From positions 1 to 64,000 of the forward strand of contig CAZONI010000002.1 in NCBI GenBank assembly GCA_964581175.1: a DNA stretch of 64,000 bases, in the 5' to 3' direction. Source of the stretch: B46-G9 sp964581175 (lineage in GTDB: Bacteria; Desulfobacterota; DSM-4660; Desulfatiglandales; Desulfatiglandaceae). How positions within the stretch are numbered: position 1 is the first letter of the stretch; every line of letters begins with the position of its first letter. The position numbers were made by a program, and so were the translations under genes. Positions 25,529-34,300 of the stretch are shown one piece after another. A model generated the notes under the pieces. The model saw nothing but the letters and a program-made list of their open reading frames with translations. It was not told where the DNA came from and did not search any database.

Positions 25529-26980
25529 TCACTCCACCGTGCTCCCCTCTGACAGCCGTTGATAGGCATGCGCAACCCGGATAAGCGTTTCTTCGTCAAA
25601 CGGCTTGCCGATGATCTGGAGCCCCACGGGCAGGGAATCCACTGTTCCGCAGTTTATGCTCATGGCCGGCACCCCGGCGAGGTTGGCGGACACGGTATAG
25701 ATATCAACAAGGTACATCTGGAGCGGTTCTGCCACTTTTTCGCCGAGCTTGAAAGGGAGACATGGCGATACAGGGGTGACAAGACAGTCCACGTCTTCAA
25801 AGGCCCTGGAGAAATCCTCCCGGATCAGGGTCCTGCTCTTCTGTGCTTTCACGTAATAGGCATCGTAGTATCCGGCCGAGAGGACATAGGTGCCAAGCAT
25901 AATTCTTCGCTGCACCTCACGACCGAAGCCTTCGCTCCGCGCCTCGTGGTACATGGCAATAATGTCTTCGAAATCGTCGTGAGGCCGTGTCCCGTATTTT
26001 ACCCCATCGTATCGCGCCAGGTTGCTGCTGGCCTCTGCGGTTGCGATCAGGTAATAGGTACTGACTGCATAAGGAGTGTGTGGGAGAGAGACTTCCCGGA
26101 CAAGGGCGCCGTTCCTTTCCAGGAAAGAGACGGCTTCCATGACCTTTTCTTTCACGGCGCTGTCCATCCCTTCCACAAAATACTCACCGGGCAGGCCGAT
26201 CCGGACTCCCGTGAGGTCCTTGTCGAGTGCCTGCAGGAAATCGGGCCTGGGCATGTCGACGGAGGTGGAATCCTTCCTGTCGTGACCGGAGATGGAATTG
26301 AGGAGCAGGGCACAGTCTTCCACACTGCGGCAGAGGGGACCTACCTGGTCCAGGGATGAGGCATAGGCGATCAGCCCGTACCGGGAAACCCTTCCATACG
26401 TGGGTTTCATCCCCACGATACCGCAGAAGGAAGCGGGTTGGCGTATGGATCCCCCGGTGTCCGAACCTATGGCCGCTATGGTTTCTCCCGCGGCCACCGC
26501 TGCCGCCGACCCCCCGCTGGACCCGCCCGGGACCCTTTCGGGGTCCACCGGGTTTCGCGTGGATCCCCGGGCGCTGTTTTCCGTGGAAGAACCCATGGCG
26601 AATTCATCCATGTTTGTCTTTCCGATGAGGATCGCGCCATCCCGGAAGAGGCGATCCACCACGGTGGCATTGTAGGGGGGCACGTAATCGGCAAGTATTT
26701 TCGATGCACAGGTGGTCTTGATCCCTTTGGTGCAGAGAAGGTCCTTAATGGCGATGGGAATGCCTGTGAGCGGCGGAATGTCGCCCCCACCCGCGAGCAG
26801 CCTGTCCGCGCGGTCCGCCTGCTCAAGGGCCATATCCCGGGTCACGGTGATGTAGGCGTGAATGAGGGTTTCCCTTTCCTCTATCCGCTCGAGTACCGAT
26901 TCGACTATTTCCCTCGCGCTCATCTCCCGTTTCCGTAAGAGGCGGCCAAGGTCGTATGCGCTCCAGTCACACAACTCCAT
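25529..26980 (-). CDS. gatA: Asp-tRNA(Asn)/Glu-tRNA(Gln) amidotransferase subunit GatA
   Basis: The 483-residue amidase-signature glutaminase subunit has the catalytic lysine in GIPIAIKDLLCTKG and the cis-serine in PGGSSGGSAAAVAAGE. The nucleophile lies in IGSDTGGSIRQPASFCGIVG, and KPTYGRVSRYG follows. It frees ammonia from glutamine and channels it to GatB. It begins 3 bp after the AspRS-GatC fusion gene; its ribosome site AAGG lies in the last codons of that gene. The operon therefore encodes GatC, GatA and GatB in order, with GatC carried on the synthetase. Confidence 0.96.
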   Translation of the reverse strand: MELCDWSAYDLGRLLRKREMSAREIVESVLERIEERETLIHAYITVTRDMALEQADRADRLLAGGGDIPPLTGIPIAIKDLLCTKGIKTTCASKILADYVPPYNATVVDRLFRDGAILIGKTNMDEFAMGSSTENSARGSTRNPVDPERVPGGSSGGSAAAVAAGETIAAIGSDTGGSIRQPASFCGIVGMKPTYGRVSRYGLIAYASSLDQVGPLCRSVEDCALLLNSISGHDRKDSTSVDMPRPDFLQALDKDLTGVRIGLPGEYFVEGMDSAVKEKVMEAVSFLERNGALVREVSLPHTPYAVSTYYLIATAEASSNLARYDGVKYGTRPHDDFEDIIAMYHEARSEGFGREVQRRIMLGTYVLSAGYYDAYYVKAQKSRTLIREDFSRAFEDVDCLVTPVSPCLPFKLGEKVAEPLQMYLVDIYTVSANLAGVPAMSINCGTVDSLPVGLQIIGKPFDEETLIRVAHAYQRLSEGSTVE

Positions 26981-26983
26981 TTT

Positions 26984-29152
26984 TCAACCTTCCAGAATCT
27001 TCGGCACGTGAAAAAAGTCTTTTTCTCTCTTTGGCGCGTTGTCCAGTATCATGTGGGCAGTTGATGGCTTTTCCGGCTGGTCGTCCCGCCACACGTTCCG
27101 TATCCTCAGGACATGGCTGGTCGGGGGGACGTTTTCGGTATCCAGTTCGGCCAGTTTTTCCACGTAGTCCAGGATTGCATTCAGGTCTTTCGCGTATTCT
27201 CCAACATCCTCCTCTGAGACTGTCAGCCGGGCAAGCTTTGCCACGTGCCTGACGTCGTCCGGCGTCACCTCATGGTGAATCCTCGCAGCTTCTCCGGGTC
27301 CTTCCTCTCCCGGAATGTCGGCAGATCCTTCAGCGCCGGCTTGCTGCACGCCCGTGGCGTGAAGACCCAGTTCCTTGAGCTGTGCCTCTTCGACCGGAGC
27401 GGGGGCATGGGTAAGGGGACAGTATGCCCGACGGCTTTTGGGAAACGCGATCACCTCCCTGATGGAAGAGGTATCGAGGATCATGGCAACGGCCCTGTCA
27501 AGTCCCAGGGCAAAACCCCCATGGGGCGGTGTGCCGTACTCGAGGGCGCGCAGAAAGAATCCGAATTTTGCATCGGTTTCCGCGCGTGAAAGCCGCAGGG
27601 CCTGGAAAATCTTTTTCTGGAGATCTGTGCGGTGAATTCTAATACTTCCTCCGCCCAGTTCTTCTCCGTTTATCACGAGATCATAGGCCCTGGATTTCAG
27701 TGCCAGGAGGGCGTCCATGTCCTCGGGGCTGAAATCTTCCCTGTCCGGCATGGTAAAAGGATGGTGCTCCGAGCCTAACTGATCCTCTTTTAATTCAAAC
27801 AGAGGGAACTCCGTCACCCAGAGAGGGCGGTAGAGGTCGTCCGGGATCAGATCCAGTCTCTCTGCCACGTGGAGTCGAAGTCTTCCGAGAACCTTGTTGA
27901 CCAGATCTTTGGACGTGTCCGCGATCATGAGGATGACATCCCCTTCCCGGGCCTGGAGTCGATCCACTATCCCCCGCTGTTCAGTCTCGCTGAAGAACTG
28001 GACGATATTGGATTGCAGACTTCCCTCCGCCAGTTTCATCCAACTCATGCCCTGGGCGCCGAAAGAGGGAACGATCTTCATGGCATATTCGTTTTGCAGA
28101 AGGTTCTTGCTCATCAGATGGGCTTTTCCTCTGACGCAGAATCCCTTTACCGTTCCCTGCTGCGCAATAACCTGTTTGAAGATGGAATATTCCGTCTCCC
28201 GCATCACGTCTGTCAGGTCCTCGAAGGTCATGTCAAACCGCATGTCAGGCCTGTCCGATCCGTACCGGTCCATTGCCTCATCGTATGTCATGCGTGGAAA
28301 GGGGCGGGGAAGCAGTTTCTCCCCGATGGAGAAGCATCTGCAGGTCAATTCCTCCAGGACCTCATAGATGAATTCTTCATCGATGAAAGAAGCCTCCATG
28401 TCGAGCTGGGTGAATTCGGGCTGCCGGTTGGGGCGGAGGTCCTCGTCCCGGAAACAGCGGGCAATCTGGAAATAACGGTCCATGCCCCCGATCATGAGGA
28501 GTTGCTTGAAGATCTGCGGTGATTGCGGCAGGGCGTAAAATTTTCCCTGGTGGACCCTGCTCGGGACCAGATAGTCCCTGGCGCCTTCCGGAGTGCTCCT
28601 GGTCAGGATGGGCGTTTCCACTTCGAGGAATCGGAGTTCGTGCAGGTAGTCCCTGATTGACTTGATGATCTCGTACCTCTTCTTGAAAATATCCTGTATC
28701 GATGGGCGCCGGAGGTCAAGATACCGATACTGGATACGGAGATCCTCTTCCACCTTTTGCGGGGAGGCGGTTGTTTCCTCTCCCAGCACCATGGCCTTCT
28801 CGGAAATCCCGAAGGGGAGGGTCCTTGCCCGGGAGAGTATATTCAGGGAGGTCGCGTAGACCTCCGTATCTCCGGTCCCGATATGAGGATTTTCGGTCCC
28901 CCTTTCCCGGATGGATACGGTCCCTTCGATGCTGACGACATCCTCCTCCCGGAGGGTTGTGGACAGCGGGTATCCTTCGGGTGAAATCCTGGGGTCGAAC
29001 ACCACCTGAACGATGCCCTGCACATCACGGAGGTGAATGAAAAGCAGGCTGCCGTGGTTCCGGATGGCATCCACCCATCCCATGAGCTTGACCGTGTCTC
29101 CTTTTCGGGAGCGGGTTATCGCCCCGCAGTAGGTTCTCTCTTTCCATTCCAT
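26984..29152 (-). CDS. aspS: Aspartyl-tRNA synthetase fused to GatC (AspRS-GatC)
   Basis: The uninterrupted 722-residue product has two parts. Residues about 1-595 are a bacterial-type AspRS: an OB-fold anticodon domain (VKLMGWVDAIRNHGSLLFIH), class II motif 2 (QIARCFRDEDLRPNRQPEFT), an inserted GAD domain, and motif 3 (GGFALGLDRAVAMILD). A linker of about 25 residues, rich in Gly and Glu, follows. Residues about 624-722 are GatC: TPDDVRHVAKLARLTVSEED, then LNAILDYVEKLAELDTENV and the NAPKREKDFFHVPKILEG end. His33 and Gly85 match the residues associated with non-discriminating AspRS in Pseudomonas. The enzyme may therefore make Asp-tRNA(Asn) and hand it to GatAB encoded next. Confidence 0.95.
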   Translation of the reverse strand: MEWKERTYCGAITRSRKGDTVKLMGWVDAIRNHGSLLFIHLRDVQGIVQVVFDPRISPEGYPLSTTLREEDVVSIEGTVSIRERGTENPHIGTGDTEVYATSLNILSRARTLPFGISEKAMVLGEETTASPQKVEEDLRIQYRYLDLRRPSIQDIFKKRYEIIKSIRDYLHELRFLEVETPILTRSTPEGARDYLVPSRVHQGKFYALPQSPQIFKQLLMIGGMDRYFQIARCFRDEDLRPNRQPEFTQLDMEASFIDEEFIYEVLEELTCRCFSIGEKLLPRPFPRMTYDEAMDRYGSDRPDMRFDMTFEDLTDVMRETEYSIFKQVIAQQGTVKGFCVRGKAHLMSKNLLQNEYAMKIVPSFGAQGMSWMKLAEGSLQSNIVQFFSETEQRGIVDRLQAREGDVILMIADTSKDLVNKVLGRLRLHVAERLDLIPDDLYRPLWVTEFPLFELKEDQLGSEHHPFTMPDREDFSPEDMDALLALKSRAYDLVINGEELGGGSIRIHRTDLQKKIFQALRLSRAETDAKFGFFLRALEYGTPPHGGFALGLDRAVAMILDTSSIREVIAFPKSRRAYCPLTHAPAPVEEAQLKELGLHATGVQQAGAEGSADIPGEEGPGEAARIHHEVTPDDVRHVAKLARLTVSEEDVGEYAKDLNAILDYVEKLAELDTENVPPTSHVLRIRNVWRDDQPEKPSTAHMILDNAPKREKDFFHVPKILEG

Positions 29153-29203
29153 AAATTCTGTATCCGGCGATCAAATTTTGTGACGGTTGCGTGAAAATCT
29201 CGT

Positions 29204-29232
29204 ATAATAACGCATTTAATTATCCTAATCAA
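29204..29232 (-). promoter_or_regulatory. Sigma-70 promoter for the aspS-gatC/gatA/gatB operon
   Basis: On the minus strand TTGATT (29232-29227) and TATTAT (29209-29204) are separated by 17 bp. The -10 is about 50 bp from the synthetase start codon. Confidence 0.7.
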
Positions 29233-29294
29233 CCTTAAATGCGGCTCGCAACCCCTGGCGCAGAGGAGAGATGCGACTGTTTGCCGGCAGCACA

Positions 29295-29342
29295 CCCGGA
29301 AAGGAGTTCTCCTTCCGGCCATCCCTGGTTAACCGGGATGAC
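29295..29342 (+). promoter_or_regulatory. Two adjacent hairpins in the aspS-glnA divergent region
   Basis: The first palindrome pairs CCGGAAAGGAG (29296-29306) with CTCCTTCCGG (29309-29318). The second pairs CATCCC (29320-29325) and GG with CC and GGGATG (29335-29340) around TTAA. They lie upstream of the glnA sigma-54 site. No T-run follows either. Protein-binding palindromes or RNA structure are both possible. Confidence 0.45.
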
Positions 29343-29505
29343 CTTCGGGCTTTTGACCCAGTATCTACGTTTTTGTACGTTCCAAACAAATATCTTTACA
29401 AAATTGTTTTTTCAGTGTTGAATTTCTTTCAACGGTTCCAAGCGTCTCAGGATGAAGATTATGATCATGCGTGGGAGTCATGATTGATTTCTAATGAAAT
29501 AGAGA

Positions 29506-29540
29506 CAGTTAGTGCCCATCAATAAATAGGGATTGGGCAC
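29506..29540 (-). repeat. 36-bp dyad repeat, copy C (inverted)
   Basis: On the minus strand this copy reads GTGCCCA, 15 bases, TGGGCACT, then AACTG; its dyad is the most perfect of the three. It ends 22 bp upstream of the sigma-54 promoter of glnA, where activator sites are often found. Copies A and B do not sit next to visible sigma-54 sites, so a general repeat is equally possible. Confidence 0.7.
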
Positions 29541-29561
29541 GACCGAGTTTCCTATTCACGA

Positions 29562-29577
29562 TGGCACAGCTCTTGCT
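29562..29577 (+). promoter_or_regulatory. Sigma-54 (RpoN) promoter of glnA
   Basis: TGGCAC, 5 bases, TTGCT matches the -24/-12 consensus TGGCAC-N5-TTGCW exactly. It lies 130 bp upstream of the glnA start, giving a leader of about 118 bases. RpoN control of glnA by an NtrC-type activator is well known in Proteobacteria. Confidence 0.85.
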
Positions 29578-29706
29578 CAATAGGCCGAGTACTCGGGTTA
29601 TTCATGTTTCAGGCGAGGGATGTGTGGGGGCAGGGAGTTTAGGAGGTAAATCGGCGCCGCCTGCGCGGATATCCACTTGCATATTATTTCAGAGGAGGGG
29701 AGCAAT

Positions 29707-31131
29707 ATGGTTGAATTGAAGACGAGTAAGGATGTCCTTGATTTTATCCGAAACGAGGGAATTGAAATGGTGGATCTCCGGTTCATGGATTTCCCCGGGC
29801 TCTGGCAGCATTTTTCCGTTCCCCCAAGAGAAATCGAGGAATCGACCTTTGATGCAGGGCTCGGTTTTGATGGTTCGAGCATCCGGGGATGGCAGGCGAT
29901 CAATGAATCGGACATGCTGGTGAAGCCTGTGGCGGAAACAGCATTTGTCGATCCATTTTTTGAGACAAAGACACTGGTGATGATATGCAACATCTGTGAT
30001 CCGGTAACCGGTGAAGATTATACCCGGGATCCCCGGAATATTGCCAGGAAGGCGGATAAATTTCTCAAAAGCCAGGGAATCGCGGAGGTGGCATATTTTG
30101 GACCGGAGGCGGAATTCTTTATCTTTGATGATATCCGTTTTAACCAGAATGAGCACGAGGGGTACTATCACATAGATTCGGTGGAAGGCCGATGGAACAG
30201 CGGAAGGATCGAGTCCCCGAATCTCGGGTACAAACCGCGCTACAAAGAGGGATATTTCCCCGTGCCTCCCACTGACAGTCAGCAGGACATCCGGAGTGAG
30301 ATGGTCCTGAACCTGGAGAAGGTTGGGATCCTCATCGAGGCCCAGCATCACGAAGTGGCGACCGGAGGGCAGGCTGAAATCGATATGCGATTCGAGCCGC
30401 TGATTCGGATGGCTGACAACCTCTTGAAATACAAATATATTATCAAGAATACGGCTCGAAAACACAACAAGACGGTTACCTTCATGCCGAAGCCGCTGTT
30501 TAATGATAATGGGACGGGCATGCACGTGCATTTGTCGCTGTGGCAAGGGGGCGAAAACCTCTTTGCAGGAGACGGATACGCCGGGATGTCTGAAACCGCC
30601 ATGTACGCCATCGGAGGAATTCTGAAGCACGCGCCTTCTTTGCTCGCATTTACCAGCCCCACCACGAACAGTTACAAGAGACTGGTTCCCGGATTTGAGG
30701 CCCCGGTCAATCTGGCCTATTCGAGCCGAAACCGGAGTGCCGCGATCCGTATCCCCCTGTACTCAACTTCGCCCAAGGCCAAGCGATTTGAATTCCGGTG
30801 CCCCGATCCGAGCTGTAACCCGTATCTTGCCTTTTCCGCCATGCTCATGGCGGTCATTGATGGGATCCTGAACAAGATCGATCCGGGAGAGCCGCTTGAT
30901 AAGGACATCTATGATCTGCCTCCCGAGGAACTGGAGAAGGTTCCCCAGACGCCGGGTTCTCTCCGGGAAGCTTTGGAGGCCCTGGAAGCGGATTATGACT
31001 ATCTCCTGAAAGGAGATGTCTTTACTTCCGATGTCATAGAGACGTGGATATCCTACAAGATGGCAAACGAGGTCCAAGCCATTGATCTGCGGCCCCACCC
31101 TTGGGAATTTGCTCTCTATTACGATATTTAG
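29707..31131 (+). CDS. glnA: Glutamine synthetase type I (GSI-beta)
   Basis: The 474-residue enzyme makes glutamine from glutamate, ammonia and ATP. GSI signatures seen are GLGFDGSSIRGWQAINESDM, FGPEAEFFIFD, the HHEVATGGQAEIDMRF metal-site strand and KPLFNDNGTGMHVHLSLWQG. NRSAAIRIP is followed by the adenylylation loop DIYDLPPEE with Tyr402. That tyrosine places it in the GSI-beta group controlled by covalent AMP, and the modifying enzyme GlnE is encoded next. The ATG at 29707 follows GAGGGGAG. A matching sigma-54 promoter lies upstream and an intrinsic terminator lies 130 bp downstream, so glnA can be a single-gene transcript. Confidence 0.97.
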   Translation: MVELKTSKDVLDFIRNEGIEMVDLRFMDFPGLWQHFSVPPREIEESTFDAGLGFDGSSIRGWQAINESDMLVKPVAETAFVDPFFETKTLVMICNICDPVTGEDYTRDPRNIARKADKFLKSQGIAEVAYFGPEAEFFIFDDIRFNQNEHEGYYHIDSVEGRWNSGRIESPNLGYKPRYKEGYFPVPPTDSQQDIRSEMVLNLEKVGILIEAQHHEVATGGQAEIDMRFEPLIRMADNLLKYKYIIKNTARKHNKTVTFMPKPLFNDNGTGMHVHLSLWQGGENLFAGDGYAGMSETAMYAIGGILKHAPSLLAFTSPTTNSYKRLVPGFEAPVNLAYSSRNRSAAIRIPLYSTSPKAKRFEFRCPDPSCNPYLAFSAMLMAVIDGILNKIDPGEPLDKDIYDLPPEELEKVPQTPGSLREALEALEADYDYLLKGDVFTSDVIETWISYKMANEVQAIDLRPHPWEFALYYDI

Positions 31132-31260
31132 AACAACAAACAGCAAAGAGGAGCGAGCAAAGGCAACGCAGCTTGGGCCCTGCGAAATCCGGTTTCGGCG
31201 GAGAGATGATACCTGGCGGATCAGGTCTGAGAGGTTTCATTCTTACCATAATTGATGTAT

Positions 31261-31299
31261 AAAAAGGGGTCATCCGCTCGTGGCGGGGCCCCCTTTTTT
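31261..31299 (+). terminator. Intrinsic terminator of glnA
   Basis: The stem pairs AAAAAGGGG (31261-31269) with CCCCTTTTT, with an inner CCGC/GCGG helix, and runs into six T residues (31294-31299). It lies between glnA and glnE, so glnE needs readthrough or its own promoter. It also argues against glnE starts upstream of 31300. Confidence 0.85.
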
Positions 31300-31365
31300 A
31301 TCCGGCCCTGTTTTGTCAAGATCCATGAAAGAGAAGGGAAATCTCCTGAAGATAAGGTACGCTGC

Positions 31366-34300
31366 ATGAAGCCCGATCCGAAGACGTTCAGTAATAGCTG
31401 CCCGGAGGTAGGCGAACCCTTCATCAAAGATCATATTTCCCGGCTGGGTGAAAGGTATTTCGCCGGTTTCTCGGAGCAGGACATTTGCCGGCATCTCCGG
31501 GCCCTGTGGCGGCTTGATTCCGGCAATCCCCTGGAAATGCTGGTAGAGAGGAGGAAAGACGGCAGCGTAGATTGCACGGTTCTCGGATTTGATTATCCAT
31601 CAGTATTCTCGATCATCACTGGAATCCTGGCGGCGATAGGCTTCTCGATTGTCTCCGGGGATATCTATACTTACAGCCAGGCGGCCCCCAAAAAAAGCCG
31701 AAGGACGCCTGGAACAAGGCTCCCGCGTCGTACTGCCGGACAGGATCAATTCAGGCGGCGGCGGATCATCGACCACTTCTCCGGGGTCGTAAGTGAAGGC
31801 TATCCCTTCGGGAAATGGGTCGATGAATTCAGGAAGAGATTGATCAGCGCTGTTTCCCTGCTTGAAAAAGGAGATGAGATATCTGTCAGCAAGGCCAAGC
31901 AGCAGGTTAATGAAATGGTGGTGCGCAGGCTCGCCCAGATTCACCGGGATTCTCCACCGGTGCTTTACCCGGTTAAAATCGACGTCGATAATCGGAGCGA
32001 CGTGCTTACCCGGGTAAAAGTGGTTTCGGAGGACACCCCTGCCTTTCTCTATTCCCTGAGCAATGCTCTTTCCCTGCACAGGGTTTCCATTGAACACGTG
32101 AGGATTCGTACAATCCGTGGCCGCATCGAGGATGAGCTCCTTCTCGCGGATTATCGTGGTCTCAAAATCGAGGATGAGAATGTGCTTGACCGGATCAGGC
32201 TTTCGGTGCTGTTGACGAAGCAGTTTACCTATTTCCTGGTTCAGGCCCCTGACCCCTACCAGGCGCTGTCCCGCTTTGAATATCTGGTCGACGATATCAT
32301 GAAATTGCCGGCGCAGGGCAAATGGCTGGATCTCCTGACTGATCCCCAACGCCTGCAGGGACTTGCCCAACTGCTTGGTGCGAGCGACTACCTCTGGGAG
32401 GATTTCATTCGTCTCCAGTATGAATCCCTGTTTCCCATGCTCAAGCCCCATCTGGAAGGCATAAAAATGAGCGGGCCCACGGAAAGCCTTCCCGACAGGT
32501 TAAGCAAAGCCCTCAAGGGCAGCGAATCCCTGGAAGAAAGACGAAAGGCCATGAACGCGTTCAAGGATCGTGAGATCTTTCTTATCGATCTCGACCATAT
32601 CCTGGACCCCGAATCGGGCTTCGTGGCATTGTCGAAAAAATTGACCCGGTTGGCTGAGACAATCGTGAGTTCCTCAGTAGAATTGATTTACCAGGATCTG
32701 GTAAAGAGATTCGGCAGCCCCAAGTCAGTAGCAGGACTTGGGGTGAAATTTTCGGTACTGGGGCTCGGGAAATTTGGGGGAGCAGCATTGGGTTATGCCT
32801 CTGATATCGAACTGCTCTTTGTATATAGCGATAATGGGAAGACCGATGGCGATGAGTCTATTGATAATGCGGTGTTTTTTGACAGGCTGGCTCGGGAGAT
32901 AATCGGGTTCATAGAGGCAAAGAGGGACGGTATATTCCGCATCGATCTCCGGCTTCGGCCTTATGGAAACGCCGGTCCGCTTGCGTGCAGCCTGGAAAAT
33001 TTCTGCCGATATTATGATTCGGGAGGCTCCTCCCATTCCTATGAACGCCTTGCGCTTGTCAGGATGAGGGCCGTGGCGGGTGACAGAGAATTCGGCGCGC
33101 AGCTCGAACGGCTCAGGGACGAGATGATTTATGCCTCCCAGAGTATTGACCTGTCCGAGTTGCAGGAGTTGCGGAAGAGGCAGTACAGGGAAAAGGCATC
33201 GGGCGGCAGGCTGAACGCCAAGTTCAGTCCCGGCGCGCTGGTAGACCTCGAATACGGAATCCAGATCCTTCAGGTGACGCACGGGCAGGATGTTCCGGCG
33301 TTGCGGACCCCGTTGCTGCACGAGGCGCTTTACGCGCTGGGAGATGCAGGTGTCCTTTCGCCTGCGGAGGCCGAAAGGCTCACCTCCGATTACCATTTTC
33401 TCAGGAAACTTATCAATGGAATGAGAATGCTGAGAGGCTCGGCACGCGATCTCTTCCTTCCTGAATCTTCCTCCCAGGAGTACCGGCATCTGGCACGGCG
33501 CATCGGATACCGGCGGGGAAGCCCTCTCGAACCGGCGCAACAGCTTCAGATCGACTTCGAAACCCACACGGCTTCGATCCGTGCCTTCATGGAACGTCAT
33601 TTCGGACGAAAGGCTTTGCCCGGCCCGGGAACCGGAACCATGGCGGATGTGATTCTCTCTCCGGGCCTCTCAGAGAAGATTAGAAACAGGATCATTTCAA
33701 GCAAGGGATTCAGAAACCCGGAAAGGGCCTACAGGAATCTTTTGAGCCTGGCAGGCAAGGGAAGCCGCCAGGAGACTTTCGCCAGGCTGTGTGTCCTTGC
33801 CCGTGATTTCCTCTCGAGGCAGCCGGATCCCGATATGGCGCTGAACAATTGGGAGCGGTTCACCCGTGTCCTTCCGAGTCCGGAGTTTCATTTCGGGCTG
33901 CTCCTGTCTCAGCCCATGCGGCTGGAGATTCTTCTCGGAATCTTCTCGGGGAGTCAATTTCTTTCTGATACCCTGGTGAGAAACCCGGAATTTTTTGAGT
34001 GGATCACAATCCCGGAAGTCCTCAACAAAACAAGGAGGGCCAATGATATTGCGGATGAATTGCGGAAGGCGGGGAGTACATCGGGCAGTCAAAGCGAGTG
34101 GCTGAACAAATTGAGGCGCTTGAGGCGCCGCGAAATACTCCGCATCGGCACCAGGGATATTTGCCTTGGCGTATCCACGAGGCAGGTGATGCAGGAGCTC
34201 TCAGCAGTTGCAGAAGCAGCAGTCCGGGTGGCGGTGGAAAAGATATGGGAGGATCTGCGGAACGAGAACAAAGCCCTGGCCAAGGAGGAATCAGAAGACA

